Positions 47,886 to 57,130 of a stretch of 64,000 nt of DNA are shown piece after piece. The position numbers and the translations under genes were made by a program. The DNA comes from Undibacterium sp. 5I1. GTDB taxonomy: Bacteria > Pseudomonadota > Gammaproteobacteria > Burkholderiales > Burkholderiaceae_D. Under the pieces are notes generated by a model. It was not told the origin of the DNA. It searched no databases and saw only the letters and a list, made by a program, of their open reading frames with translations. Position 1 is the first letter of the stretch; the number at the start of each line of letters is the position of its first letter. Where the stretch lies: positions 2,542,001 to 2,606,000 of the forward strand of contig NZ_JAVIWI010000001.1 in NCBI RefSeq assembly GCF_034314085.1, read 5' to 3'.

Positions 47886-48194
47886 ATGAGCTCGGCTGAA
47901 CAGCACAAAGAAAAATTGATGCATGACCTGACCCAGGTTATTAAAGACGCGGAGGAATTATTGAAAAATTCTGAGCAGCAAGGAAGCGCTGGTTTCCAGT
48001 CTGCTAAAGCCAAAATTGAACATACAATCAAAAACGCGAAAGCAGAAATTGAGCGTATCGAAGATCTGGTCGTCACCAAAGCAAAAGACGCGGCATACGC
48101 GACAGACGTCTATGTCAAAGATAATCCGTGGCAGTCAGCAGGTATTGCTGCCGGCGTTGGTTTGTTAATTGGTCTATTGATCTCGCGTAAGTAA
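47886..48194 (+). CDS. DUF883 family protein (YqjD/ElaB-like)
   Basis: 102 residues from ATG 47886 with GAGGAA just upstream. A long helical, charged region (HKEKLMHDLTQVIKDAEELLK...) ends in a C-terminal hydrophobic anchor DNPWQSAGIAAGVGLLIGLLISRK. YqjD and ElaB are tail-anchored proteins reported to bind ribosomes at the inner membrane in stationary phase; that role is only inferred here. First of the tight trio with YqjE and YqjK-like genes, four bases before the next. Confidence 0.9.
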   Translation: MSSAEQHKEKLMHDLTQVIKDAEELLKNSEQQGSAGFQSAKAKIEHTIKNAKAEIERIEDLVVTKAKDAAYATDVYVKDNPWQSAGIAAGVGLLIGLLISRK

Positions 48195-48198
48195 GGCT

Positions 48199-48600
48199 AT
48201 GGCGATCACTGATTCCATCGCGCGGCTATCAGCCAATGTCATCGGCATTCTATACACACGGCTAGAATTGATTTCAGTAGAAGTGGAAGAAGAGCTAACG
48301 CGCTTTTCTTCCTATTTGCTGTGGTCACTGGTTGCATTATTTTGTGCAGGGATCGCTGTTTTATTGCTGATTTTATTGCTGATTGCGTCGTTCTGGGACA
48401 GCTATCGCCTAACCGTTTTACTATCTTTATTGGGCATATTTTCAGGCACGGCGATTGGACTTGGCTGGTGGTTAAAAACCACACTGAGTAATAGACCCCG
48501 CTTGCTGGCAGATACCTTAGCCGAGCTGCGTAAGGATGTGTCTGCGCTGCAAGGACACCAGGCGGACAATAGGGATGCAAACAAGGCAGGTGATCAATAA
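48199..48600 (+). CDS. YqjE-like phage-holin-family membrane protein
   Basis: 133 residues with two membrane helices (LWSLVALFCAGIAVLLLILLLIASFW and VLLSLLGIFSGTAIGLGWWL) flanked by charged ends. It matches the YqjE/Phage_holin_3_6 group. Spacing to both neighbours is two to four bases, so the trio is one unit. Function unproven; co-occurs with YqjD and YqjK in proteobacteria. Confidence 0.85.
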   Translation: MAITDSIARLSANVIGILYTRLELISVEVEEELTRFSSYLLWSLVALFCAGIAVLLLILLLIASFWDSYRLTVLLSLLGIFSGTAIGLGWWLKTTLSNRPRLLADTLAELRKDVSALQGHQADNRDANKAGDQ

Positions 48601-48602
48601 TT

Positions 48603-48932
48603 ATGGCATCCGCAGCCAACCTTTTAACTCAACGACGATTAGCTTTGCTGGCTAAAACTCAAGTCCAGCGCGAGCTTTTGATTGCGGACAGTCGCCAATT
48701 TAAACAATCGCTGCAATTTCTTGAGTTGGTATTTCAGGCTGGTCAAACAATCAAGCGACATCCATTGATAAGTTTAGGTTTAACTGCTGCGACGTTATTG
48801 ATTAAGCCTAAGCGCATCTGGTCGCTATTAAAAACCGGGCTTATGGCTTGGGAAATCTGGCAAGGCATTGCACCGACGGTGATTTCAAAATTTAAGCCAA
48901 ACTCTGCGTCAAAAACCGCTGACGGGCAATAA
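48603..48932 (+). CDS. YqjK-like protein
   Basis: 109 residues, basic helical protein with a weakly hydrophobic segment (HPLISLGLTAATLLIKPKRIWSLLKTGLMAWEIW). Position directly after YqjD- and YqjE-like genes, two bases from the previous stop, is the main support for the YqjK assignment. Function unknown. Confidence 0.7.
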   Translation: MASAANLLTQRRLALLAKTQVQRELLIADSRQFKQSLQFLELVFQAGQTIKRHPLISLGLTAATLLIKPKRIWSLLKTGLMAWEIWQGIAPTVISKFKPNSASKTADGQ

Positions 48933-49021
48933 ACTATCAGCTCGTTTGTATTGAATTGATGAATGCTTGAATTTGTTTACTGATGGAAAATTCACTCCCA
49001 TTCAATGCGGTTCACTGCAGT

Positions 49022-49882
49022 TCACTCCGCCCCCAGCTCATCTCCTAACTCTTTACCACGCGCTGCGGCTGCTTTTACGGCATCTATAATTGCCGCCTTC
49101 ACACCACTGTTTTCCATGCTGGATAAAGCAGCGTACGTTGTACCGCCTTTGGAGGTCACGCGTTCGCGCAATACCGAGACTGGCTCATCGGAATTAAGCG
49201 CTAATAGTGCCGCCCCCTCAAAGGTGGAGATTGCCAATTGCGTTGCTTGCACACTAGTCAGTCCTAGATCGACCCCCGCTTGTTGCATCGCCTCAATAAA
49301 ATAAAACACATAAGCAGGGCCACTACCAGACATCGCAGTGACGGCATCAATTAAGGGTTCCTGATCCAGCCAAATAGTAGAGCCGACTGCACTCATAATG
49401 TCTTCTGCCGCCTGCTTTTGCTCGTCAGACACGCCAGCAGTTGCAAATAACCCGGTAATTCCTTTGCCGATCAGTGCAGGGGTATTGGGCATACTACGCA
49501 CGATTTTTGGATAATCGTTAAGCCAGCGTGCCAAATCGCTAGAACGGATTCCAGCCGCGATTGACAAGACTAATTGTCCCGACAGATGCGGCGCGAGAGC
49601 AGCTGCGACCTCACGTAATTGTTGTGGCTTAACCGACAAAATGATGACATCCGTTTGCTCAATCAGCTCACTGGCATCACCAATGGCACCAATAGCACGG
49701 CCAGCCTCAAGAGATAATCCTGTCGTTACACCGAACCTCGCTGACAATTTGTCTAAGGACGCCTGATGAGTATCAATCACATGCACATTTGCGGGAGTAG
49801 TCAAATCAGGTAACAAGCCGCCAATTAAAGCGGTTGCCATATTGCCGCCGCCAATAAAGATCATTTTTAATTTATTTTGCAT
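49022..49882 (-). CDS. proC: Pyrroline-5-carboxylate reductase
   Basis: 286 residues from the ATG at 49882, overlapping the yggS end by 11 bases; an alternative at 49897 is longer. Rossmann motif IFIGGGNMATALIGGL, then the C-terminal dimer domain with AMSGSGPAYVFYFIEAM and the VTSKGGTTYAAL block. It makes proline from pyrroline-5-carboxylate with NADPH. The yggS-proC pairing is widespread. Confidence 0.95.
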   Translation of the reverse strand: MQNKLKMIFIGGGNMATALIGGLLPDLTTPANVHVIDTHQASLDKLSARFGVTTGLSLEAGRAIGAIGDASELIEQTDVIILSVKPQQLREVAAALAPHLSGQLVLSIAAGIRSSDLARWLNDYPKIVRSMPNTPALIGKGITGLFATAGVSDEQKQAAEDIMSAVGSTIWLDQEPLIDAVTAMSGSGPAYVFYFIEAMQQAGVDLGLTSVQATQLAISTFEGAALLALNSDEPVSVLRERVTSKGGTTYAALSSMENSGVKAAIIDAVKAAAARGKELGDELGAE

Positions 49883-50576
49883 AATTTCTATTCCCAAAAA
49901 TAGCTGATCCTATCCGCACCATGGTGCTACCTTCGGCGATTGCGGCATGCATATCTGCACTCATCCCGATGGAGAGGGTATCTAACATCAGACCATATGT
50001 GTTCAGTTGGTCTTGCAGCATGCGCAATTGCAAAAAAGGCTGTCTTTGCTGTTCTACAGTGGTCGCCGGCTCTGGGACTGCCATCAGGCCACGCAACCGT
50101 AGTCTAGGCAATTGAGCGATATGTAAAGCCAGCGCCAGAGCCTGTTCTGGCAACACGCCACTTTTACTCGCCTCCCCGCTGATATTCACTTGCAGACAGA
50201 TATTTAAATCCGGCATGCTTACGGGACGTTGCTCGGACAGTCGTGTAGCAATTTTTTCTCTGTCCACAGAATGAACCCAAGCAAACGACTCTGCGATCTG
50301 ACGGGTTTTATTACTTTGGATTGGCCCAATAAAATGCCATTCAAGCAATAAATCTGGAGCAAGTTTGCGTACCGTTTCAATTTTATCTATCGCTTCTTGT
50401 ACGTAATTCTCACCAAATGCATGCTGATCAGCATGCGCCGCTTCAATCACTGCGTCGGCAGCAAAAGTTTTAGATACCGCTAATAGTGTGATCTGTTGTG
50501 GATCGCGACCAGCGGAAGTTGCCACCGCCGCCAAATCAGCACGCACGGCTTGCAAGTTATCAGATATTAAGGACAT
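49872..50576 (-). CDS. YggS family pyridoxal phosphate homeostasis protein
   Basis: 234 residues, single-domain alanine-racemase-like barrel. PLP-binding Lys36 is in LLAVSKTF, followed by HAFGENYVQEA and the WHFIGPIQSNKTR block; SIGMSADMHAAIAEGSTMVRIGSAIFG closes the PLP phosphate site. It buffers free PLP; no catalytic activity is known. Translationally coupled to proC and divergent from pilT. Confidence 0.95.
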   Translation of the reverse strand: MSLISDNLQAVRADLAAVATSAGRDPQQITLLAVSKTFAADAVIEAAHADQHAFGENYVQEAIDKIETVRKLAPDLLLEWHFIGPIQSNKTRQIAESFAWVHSVDREKIATRLSEQRPVSMPDLNICLQVNISGEASKSGVLPEQALALALHIAQLPRLRLRGLMAVPEPATTVEQQRQPFLQLRMLQDQLNTYGLMLDTLSIGMSADMHAAIAEGSTMVRIGSAIFGNRNYAK

Positions 50577-50783
50577 AATCGGGATACATGATTTTGCAAC
50601 GAAAATAGCACTTTTCTGATTGTTCAGTGCTATCGTTATTGCGATTGTTTAGATGATTAGGATTAAGCTTAGTTAATGCATAAAACCATCAGCATAATCG
50701 AGATAGTCGCACTACATTTCCACTTACAGCATCAATCCAGTCACACCGCAGTCTCACTGCACATTTCATTATCGGAATTATAA

Positions 50784-51827
50784 ATGGACATTTCAGAACT
50801 GCTGGCATTCTCGGTTAAGAATAACGCATCCGATTTGCATCTATCCTCAGGCTTACCGCCAATGATACGTGTGCATGGCGATGTCAGGCGTATTAATTTG
50901 CCGCCACTAGATCATAAAGATGTTCACGGTTTGATCTATGACATCATGAATGACTCACAGCGCAAGATGTATGAAGAAACATTGGAATGTGATTTTTCTT
51001 TTTCTATCCCAGGTCTGGCGCGCTTCCGGGTTAATGCATTTAATCAAGAACGTGGCGCAGCGGCAGTGATGCGTACTATTCCATCCAAAATTCTAAGTCT
51101 GGAACAGTTAAATACACCACGTATTTTTACAGAGTTATCTCTAAAGCCACGTGGTTTAGTCTTGGTCACAGGCCCAACCGGGTCCGGCAAATCAACGACG
51201 CTGGCGGCAATGGTGAATCATGTCAACGAAAATGAGTACGGTCATATTCTGACAGTAGAAGATCCTATTGAATTTGTGCATGAATCAAAAAAATGTCTGA
51301 TTAATCAACGTGAGGTCGGACCGCATACAAAATCATTTACCAACGCCTTGCGCTCTGCTTTGCGTGAAGATCCTGACGTGATTCTGGTCGGTGAGTTGCG
51401 CGATCTGGAAACTATCCGTTTGGCGCTGACTGCTGCTGAAACCGGTCACTTAGTATTTGGAACCCTGCATACATCCTCCGCGGCCAAAACGATTGATCGT
51501 ATTGTTGACGTTTTTCCGGCGGAAGAAAAAGAGATGGTACGTTCTATGTTGTCGGAATCGCTGCAAGCCGTGATCTCGCAAACTTTGCTGAAAACCAAAG
51601 ATGGTTCTGGTCGCGTAGCAGCACATGAGATTATGCTAGGAACACCTGCCATTCGTAATTTAATACGCGAAGCAAAAATTGCACAAATGTATTCTGCTAT
51701 ACAAACTGGTAGCAATATGGGTATGCAAACATTGGATCAGAATCTGACCGATCTGGTAAAGCGTAATGTTATCTCCATAGCGACCGCACGCTCAGCAGCT
51801 AAAATACCGGATAATTTCCCAGGTTAA
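50784..51827 (+). CDS. pilT: Type IV pilus twitching motility ATPase PilT
   Basis: 347 residues. Walker A GPTGSGKSTT, the Asp box ILTVEDPIEFVH, Walker B VILVGELRDLETIRLALTAA and the His box GHLVFGTLHTSSA. Retracts type IV pili by removing pilin subunits. The pilT-pilU pair, 69 bases apart, is usual in Burkholderiales; pilus structural genes are not in the window. Confidence 0.97.
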   Translation: MDISELLAFSVKNNASDLHLSSGLPPMIRVHGDVRRINLPPLDHKDVHGLIYDIMNDSQRKMYEETLECDFSFSIPGLARFRVNAFNQERGAAAVMRTIPSKILSLEQLNTPRIFTELSLKPRGLVLVTGPTGSGKSTTLAAMVNHVNENEYGHILTVEDPIEFVHESKKCLINQREVGPHTKSFTNALRSALREDPDVILVGELRDLETIRLALTAAETGHLVFGTLHTSSAAKTIDRIVDVFPAEEKEMVRSMLSESLQAVISQTLLKTKDGSGRVAAHEIMLGTPAIRNLIREAKIAQMYSAIQTGSNMGMQTLDQNLTDLVKRNVISIATARSAAKIPDNFPG

Positions 51828-51896
51828 TCTTGGCAAAGTCAGACAAACCCAAAACCGTCACCAGATTAAACCCGTATTCTTAAGGATGTACTCAAG

Positions 51897-53033
51897 ATGG
51901 AACGCGACCAGGCCACCAAATTCATGCATGACTTGTTAAGGCTAATGCTAAGCAAGAATGGCTCGGATTTATTTATCACAGCAGAATTTCCACCCGCCTT
52001 TAAAATCGATGGCAAAGTAACGCCGGTTTCAAATCAGCCGCTGACCTCAGCCCACACGGTTGATTTAGCACGCTCGATCATGAACGATAAGCAAGCTGCC
52101 GAATTTGAATCCACCAAAGAATGTAATTTTGCGATTAATCCGGCAGGCATGGGTCGTTTTCGCGTTTCTGCTTTTATGCAACAAGGTCGTGTTGGCTTGG
52201 TTTTACGTACGATCACGACAGCAATTCCGAAGTTAGAAGACTTAGGTTTGCCGGAACATCTTAAAGATGTGGCGATGACCAAACGTGGTTTGGTCATCAT
52301 GGTTGGTGCGACTGGCTCAGGTAAATCAACTTCGCTGGCGGCCATGCTGGGGCACCGCAATGCGAACAGCTTCGGCCACATCATCACCATTGAAGACCCG
52401 ATTGAATATGTGCACCCGCATGGCAATTGTATTGTGACGCAGCGGGAGATTGGTATCGATACAGAGGACTGGGGTGCAGCTCTGAAGAATTCATTACGTC
52501 AAGCGCCAGACGTGATACAGATCGGTGAGATCCGTGACCGCGAGACCATGGATTTTGCAATCGCTTTTGCAGAAACAGGACATCTTTGTCTTGCCACTCT
52601 GCATGCCAATAGCTCTAATCAAGCACTAGACCGTATCATCAACTTCTTCCCCGAAGAACGTCGTGCGCAGTTGCTAATGGATTTGTCCTTAAACTTAAAA
52701 GCAGTAATCTCACAGCGCCTTATCCCATTGCGAGGAAAAAAAGGCCGTGTTGCCGCAATCGAAATCATGCTGAACTCACCGCTGGTTTCTGATCTGATCT
52801 TCAAAGGCAATGTCCACGAAATTAAAGAAATCATGAAAAAATCTCGTGAACTTGGCATGCAAACCTTTGATCAATCTCTGTTTGATTTACATGAGGCAGA
52901 TTTGATTACGTATGAAGATGCTTTGCGCAATGCTGATTCAGTCAACGAACTGCGTCTCGCTATTATGTTGAGAGGTAAAGAATCGAAAGACCGTGATTTA
53001 AGTGCAGGAACCTCACATTTAGGAATCGTATGA
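51897..53033 (+). CDS. pilU: PilT-dependent retraction ATPase PilU
   Basis: 378 residues, close to PilT: Walker A GATGSGKSTS, Asp box ITIEDPIEYVHPHGN, Walker B VIQIGEIRDRETMDFAI and His box GHLCLATLHANSSN. PilU aids PilT in forceful retraction. Longer C terminus than PilT, as in family. Its stop overlaps the start of a glutathione peroxidase gene by four bases, which is not a standard partner. Confidence 0.96.
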   Translation: MERDQATKFMHDLLRLMLSKNGSDLFITAEFPPAFKIDGKVTPVSNQPLTSAHTVDLARSIMNDKQAAEFESTKECNFAINPAGMGRFRVSAFMQQGRVGLVLRTITTAIPKLEDLGLPEHLKDVAMTKRGLVIMVGATGSGKSTSLAAMLGHRNANSFGHIITIEDPIEYVHPHGNCIVTQREIGIDTEDWGAALKNSLRQAPDVIQIGEIRDRETMDFAIAFAETGHLCLATLHANSSNQALDRIINFFPEERRAQLLMDLSLNLKAVISQRLIPLRGKKGRVAAIEIMLNSPLVSDLIFKGNVHEIKEIMKKSRELGMQTFDQSLFDLHEADLITYEDALRNADSVNELRLAIMLRGKESKDRDLSAGTSHLGIV

Positions 53034-53512
53034 ACGTACTCGACTTTAATGCAGATAATCTGCAAGGCCAACCCGTTGATTTAAAACAGTATGCAGGAAA
53101 AGTTTTGCTTATTGTGAATACTGCCAGCAATTGCGGCTTTACTCCGCAGTACAAAGGCTTGGAAGCGGTATACCAGCAATTTAGAGATAAAGGCGTAGAA
53201 GTCTTAGGTTTTCCATGTAACCAGTTTGGTCATCAAGAGCCTGGCACAGCGGATGAGATTGGTTCATTTTGTGAAAAAAATTATGGCGTGACTTTTCCGC
53301 TTTTTGCCAAAATTGATGTAAACGGCAAAGATACTCATCCGCTATATCAATTCCTGAAATCGAAAGCACCGGGCTTGCTGGGTAGTGAAGCGATCAAATG
53401 GAATTTCACAAAATTTCTGATCAAAAAAGACGGCACAGTATTCAACCGATATGCGCCGCTGACAACGCCTGCCGAACTGGTGGCGGATATAGAAAAACTG
53501 CTAGCGGAATAA
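53030..53512 (+). CDS. Glutathione peroxidase family protein
   Basis: 160 residues. The active-site motif is VNTASNCGFTPQYKGLE with peroxidatic Cys35 (Cys rather than selenocysteine), plus FPCNQFGHQEPG with a likely resolving Cys and the Gln, and WNFTKFLI with the Trp-Asn of the catalytic tetrad. Such enzymes usually use thioredoxin as reductant despite the name. ATG overlaps the pilU stop (ATGA), implying translational coupling. Converges on the lrgB gene with 49 bases between. Confidence 0.93.
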   Translation: MNVLDFNADNLQGQPVDLKQYAGKVLLIVNTASNCGFTPQYKGLEAVYQQFRDKGVEVLGFPCNQFGHQEPGTADEIGSFCEKNYGVTFPLFAKIDVNGKDTHPLYQFLKSKAPGLLGSEAIKWNFTKFLIKKDGTVFNRYAPLTTPAELVADIEKLLAE

Positions 53513-53561
53513 GCGACACAAGTGACGCAAGTAGAGCTAACGTCGCAGGTAAAACAGCAGA

Positions 53562-54305
53562 TCAGGTTAGTTTGGCGAGATGCAATGCAAAAGGCAAAAT
53601 CAATGCAGTAAGTAGCCCGGAAATGCCCATCGCCAAACCAGCAAATGCACCCATTTGTTCACTCACCTGAAACGCTCTGGCAGTACCGATCCCGTGCGCA
53701 CTCACGCCGAGTGCGAATCCTCTGATGCTCTCGTCCTTAATCTTTAGTAGGTTAAGTAAACTACGCGCCATCGTCGCCCCCAGAATGCCGGTCGTCATCA
53801 CCAATACGGCGGTTAGCGAGGGCAAACCACCGACTTTTTCTGCAATCCCCATCGCGATTGCCATCGTCACCGATTTGGGTGCAATAGACAGTATCGTTAC
53901 TGCTGACGCACCCAATAACCAGGCTATGCACATCGCGCTGGCAATCGCAGCCGCACTCCCCAGCAAAGCACCCGCGAGGAAAGCAAACCAGTCACGCTTG
54001 AGCTTACCCAACTGCTGATACAAAGGAATCGCTAACGCGACAGTCGCTGGCCCCAGCAAAAAATGAACAAACTGAGCGCCGTTAAAATACGTCTTATAGG
54101 GTGTATGAGTCAGCGTCAGCAATGACACCAATAAAATAACCGCAATCGCAACGGGATTAGCCAGCGGATTGAACTTTGCTTTTTCATACAATTTATACGC
54201 AACTTGGTAAGCCAATAGCGTGGCAGTCAACCCTAATAACGGGGACGCTGCGAGATATACCCACAGATTGCTGAAGTCACTAAAATCATTAAAGTGAATA
54301 CTCAT
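53562..54305 (-). CDS. LrgB family protein
   Basis: 247 residues, about seven membrane helices; LrgB/CidB landmarks are FVHFLLGPATVALAIPLYQQ and MGIAEKVGGLPSLTAVLVMTTGILGA, then GFALGVSAHGIGTARAF with the conserved His. Classically described as a murein-hydrolase exporter partner, but the plant fusion PLGG1 of LrgA and LrgB moves glycolate and glycerate, and other bacterial pairs move pyruvate. Its position after glcDEF argues for an organic-acid role. Start overlaps lrgA by four bases. Confidence 0.92.
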   Translation of the reverse strand: MSIHFNDFSDFSNLWVYLAASPLLGLTATLLAYQVAYKLYEKAKFNPLANPVAIAVILLVSLLTLTHTPYKTYFNGAQFVHFLLGPATVALAIPLYQQLGKLKRDWFAFLAGALLGSAAAIASAMCIAWLLGASAVTILSIAPKSVTMAIAMGIAEKVGGLPSLTAVLVMTTGILGATMARSLLNLLKIKDESIRGFALGVSAHGIGTARAFQVSEQMGAFAGLAMGISGLLTALILPFALHLAKLT

Positions 54306-54634
54306 TTTTGCAACCAGCGCACGACCACTGCCGTCACAACAATTGAGAGAGCGGTGCTAATCAGCAGAGCTAAGACTAGTGGAAACCATTCATCTAATAC
54401 CCGCTGACCGTACACCATAATGCCAACCCCGGCAGGGATAAATAATAGAGAAAGATGACGTAAGAATTCCTGAACCGTAGGTGCGAGTTTTTGTGCCAAA
54501 TCTTTTTTTAATAACAGGAAAAAGAATAGCAGCAACATACCAACCACCGGCCCCGGTATTGGTAGCGCAGTCACATATACAACGCCTTCGCCTAAACACT
54601 GAAAAATCAGCAAAATAGTGAAGGTCTGTATCAT
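54302..54634 (-). CDS. LrgA/CidA family protein
   Basis: 110 residues, four membrane helices. Family features: PIPGPVVGMLLLFFFLLLK and SLLFIPAGVGIMVYGQRV. Forms the first half of the LrgAB transporter with the gene just downstream. It starts 10 bases after glcF ends, so it belongs to the glcDEF transcript. In S. aureus such proteins resemble holins; here transport of glycolate or a similar acid is inferred from context. Confidence 0.92.
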   Translation of the reverse strand: MIQTFTILLIFQCLGEGVVYVTALPIPGPVVGMLLLFFFLLLKKDLAQKLAPTVQEFLRHLSLLFIPAGVGIMVYGQRVLDEWFPLVLALLISTALSIVVTAVVVRWLQK

Positions 54635-54644
54635 AATTATTCGC

Positions 54645-55901
54645 TTACTTAATTTCGCTTAAAGTGTCGCTTAAAGTTTCGCTTAAAGCGCTATCCAGCA
54701 ATTCGACCCAATGCCGCACTGGTGTACTGGTACCGGATTGCAAATGCGTGAGGCAGCCAATATTGGCCGACAAAATGACCTCGGCACCCGTCGCCTGTAA
54801 ATTGCGTAATTTATTGTCACGCAACTGATACGACAATTCTGGCTGCAATACGGAATAAGTCCCGGCAGAGCCACAGCATAAGTGGCTATCTGCACATAGC
54901 TTTACATCCACTCCGGCGCTGCGTAACAAACCTTCTACCTTGCCCCGAATTTGCTGGCCATGTTGCAAAGTACAAGGCGGATGCCAGACAATACGTTGAG
55001 TGATTCTGCCTTGAAGTTTGCGTGCCAGTTCAATTTCAAATTCTGGCAGAATTTCACTTAAGTCTCGGGTGATTGCAGAAATACGTTGTGCTTTTTCTGC
55101 ATAAGCCTTGTCATGAGCAAGTAAATGTCCGTAATCCTTTACGGTGACGCCACAACCTGATGCCGTCATCACAATGGCTTCTGCGCCCTGCTCTACATAA
55201 GTCCACCATGCATCAATATTGCGACGCATATCGTCCAAACCACCATCCTGATCGTTGAGGTGAAAACGAATGGCACCGCAGCAGCCAGCCTTAGCTGCGA
55301 CGATCAGCTGGACGCCTAATGCATCCAGTACTCGGGCAGTGGCGGCGTTGATATTCGGAGACATCGCCGGTTGCACACATCCATCCAGCAGCAGCATCTT
55401 GCGCACATGTTGCGTTTGCGGCCAGTTGCCTGAAGCTTGCGCAACAGGCACTTTATTCTGTAAGGCTTTAGGTAATACAGGACGTAGCGCCTGTCCCAAC
55501 TTCATCGCTGGATTAAAAATAGATTGTCGCGGCAGTATCTGCTTGAGCGCGGCGCGCATTAAGCGTTGCGCCATTGGTCGTGGGACTTGGTCTTCAACCA
55601 CCTTGCGACCAATGTCGATCAGCCGGCCGTATTGCACACCAGATGGACAAGTCGATTCACAATTGCGACAGGTTAAACAGCGATCCAGATGCTGCTGGGT
55701 TTTTACCGTAGCGGGCTTACCTTCCAATACTTGCTTAATCAGATAAATGCGTCCGCGCGGACCATCTAATTCGTCTCCCAGCAATTGATAAGTGGGGCAA
55801 GTAGCGGTACAAAAACCGCAGTGAACGCACTTGCGCAAAATCTCTTCGGCTTCCTGGCCTTCGCGAGTGTTCTTGATAAAATCAGCGAGATTAGTTTGCA
55901 T
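54645..55901 (-). CDS. glcF: Glycolate oxidase iron-sulfur subunit GlcF
   Basis: 418 residues. Two [4Fe-4S] motifs near the N terminus (CVHCGFCTATCP and CLTCRNCESTCP) and two C-terminal CCG domains (GCCGAIRFH and CCGSAGTYS) as in GlpC/HdrD-like subunits. Passes electrons from GlcD/GlcE toward the membrane quinone pool. 11 bases after glcE. The C terminus carries repeated SETLSD/SDTLSE units, a small local repeat. Confidence 0.95.
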   Translation of the reverse strand: MQTNLADFIKNTREGQEAEEILRKCVHCGFCTATCPTYQLLGDELDGPRGRIYLIKQVLEGKPATVKTQQHLDRCLTCRNCESTCPSGVQYGRLIDIGRKVVEDQVPRPMAQRLMRAALKQILPRQSIFNPAMKLGQALRPVLPKALQNKVPVAQASGNWPQTQHVRKMLLLDGCVQPAMSPNINAATARVLDALGVQLIVAAKAGCCGAIRFHLNDQDGGLDDMRRNIDAWWTYVEQGAEAIVMTASGCGVTVKDYGHLLAHDKAYAEKAQRISAITRDLSEILPEFEIELARKLQGRITQRIVWHPPCTLQHGQQIRGKVEGLLRSAGVDVKLCADSHLCCGSAGTYSVLQPELSYQLRDNKLRNLQATGAEVILSANIGCLTHLQSGTSTPVRHWVELLDSALSETLSDTLSEIK

Positions 55902-55912
55902 AGTTTTTCTAA

Positions 55913-56977
55913 TTACAGATCAAGGTACATGCGTCCGGGATTAAATATCCCCGCCGGATCAAACGCCGCTTTTAAATTGCGATGAATTTTGGCAACCGCA
56001 GGCGCTAATGGCGCAAACACGCCAACCGACTTGTCACCAGCGCGGAATAAGCTCGCATGACCACCAGCGCGACTGGCAGTATCGCGTATGTGCTGCGGGT
56101 TTTCGTCGGTGAATAACCAGCGTTGCGCACCACCCCACTCGATCATGGATTTGCCTGTCAACTGCGCCGGTGCTGCACTACTTGGGAAAGACAAGCGCCA
56201 TAATCCATGTTCATCATCCTGTGCAAAAAATTTATGTGTCTGCTCCCGTAAAGAATGCCAGTAGCTTGCCGCGTCCTTAACCTCTTCACCACCAAGCTGT
56301 TTTTTAGCGGAACGTATCGCCGCTTCAGCACCAGACAAACGTAACATCAGGCGACCAACATGCCATGCGCTGGCGGAAATGGGCAAGGCCTGTCCTCCCC
56401 ATTGATTTAGTCTAGTCAGTGCTTCGGCTTCTGACAAAGCAAATACCAGCGTGGTCTCGGCAAACGGTTTAGGTAATACCTTAATCGAGATATCGGTAAT
56501 CAAACCCAAGGTTCCCATCGACCCCGCCAGTAACCGTGAGACGTCATAGCCAGCGACATTCTTCATCACCTGACCACCAAAATGCAGTAATTCGCCACGA
56601 CCATCCATCAGGTTGGCACCCAACACAAAATCCCTTACCGCACCGACCGTCGCCCGCCGCGGACCGGATAAACCCGCAGCAAGCATACCACCCAAGGTCG
56701 CATGCTGATTGAAGCGTGGCGGCTCGAATGCCAGCATTTGATGATGCTGATCCAGAGCTGCTTCGATCTGCGCCAGCGGGGTACCGCAACGCGCCGTGAT
56801 GACCAGCTCAGTTGGTTCATAGGCTACGATGCCAGTGTAAGCACGGGTGTCAAGCAACTCGCCGACGCTTTGCTGACCATACCAGCTTTTACTCGCGCCG
56901 CCCTGAATGCGTAGCGCGGTCTTCTGCGCAGATGCAGTCTGGATTCGTTCACGAAAGTCTTGTAGAATATTTTCCAT
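55913..56977 (-). CDS. glcE: Glycolate oxidase FAD-binding subunit GlcE
   Basis: 354 residues. PCMH-type FAD domain with TLGGMLAAGLSGPRR and NVAGYDVSRLLAGSMGTLGL; ends FDPAGIFNPGRMY as in the family. Second flavoprotein of GlcDEF. A 153-base gap with a family B palindrome separates it from glcD. Confidence 0.95.
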   Translation of the reverse strand: MENILQDFRERIQTASAQKTALRIQGGASKSWYGQQSVGELLDTRAYTGIVAYEPTELVITARCGTPLAQIEAALDQHHQMLAFEPPRFNQHATLGGMLAAGLSGPRRATVGAVRDFVLGANLMDGRGELLHFGGQVMKNVAGYDVSRLLAGSMGTLGLITDISIKVLPKPFAETTLVFALSEAEALTRLNQWGGQALPISASAWHVGRLMLRLSGAEAAIRSAKKQLGGEEVKDAASYWHSLREQTHKFFAQDDEHGLWRLSFPSSAAPAQLTGKSMIEWGGAQRWLFTDENPQHIRDTASRAGGHASLFRAGDKSVGVFAPLAPAVAKIHRNLKAAFDPAGIFNPGRMYLDL

Positions 56978-57067
56978 ATCAGCAATATTGATTCGTCGTG
57001 TTTTTCATGTTTATCTTGTTGCTTATATAAATGCCGGACTTTCTAGAAAATAATTTCCAAAATCAAT

Positions 57068-57130
57068 CGTCCGTATATCCTGCGGCTCTCCAGCCATTTT
57101 CGTGCCAGAAGCCGCAGAGCATATGGACAT
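57068..57130. repeat. Palindromic repeat family B, copy 2, in the glc operon
   Basis: GTCCGTATATCCTGCGGCTCTCC on one arm and GGCACGAAAATGGC-type interior to GCCGCAGAGCATATGGAC on the other. Its reverse complement shares CTGCGGCTTCTGGCACGA with the 28462 element. Ends directly at the glcD stop. Confidence 0.8.
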
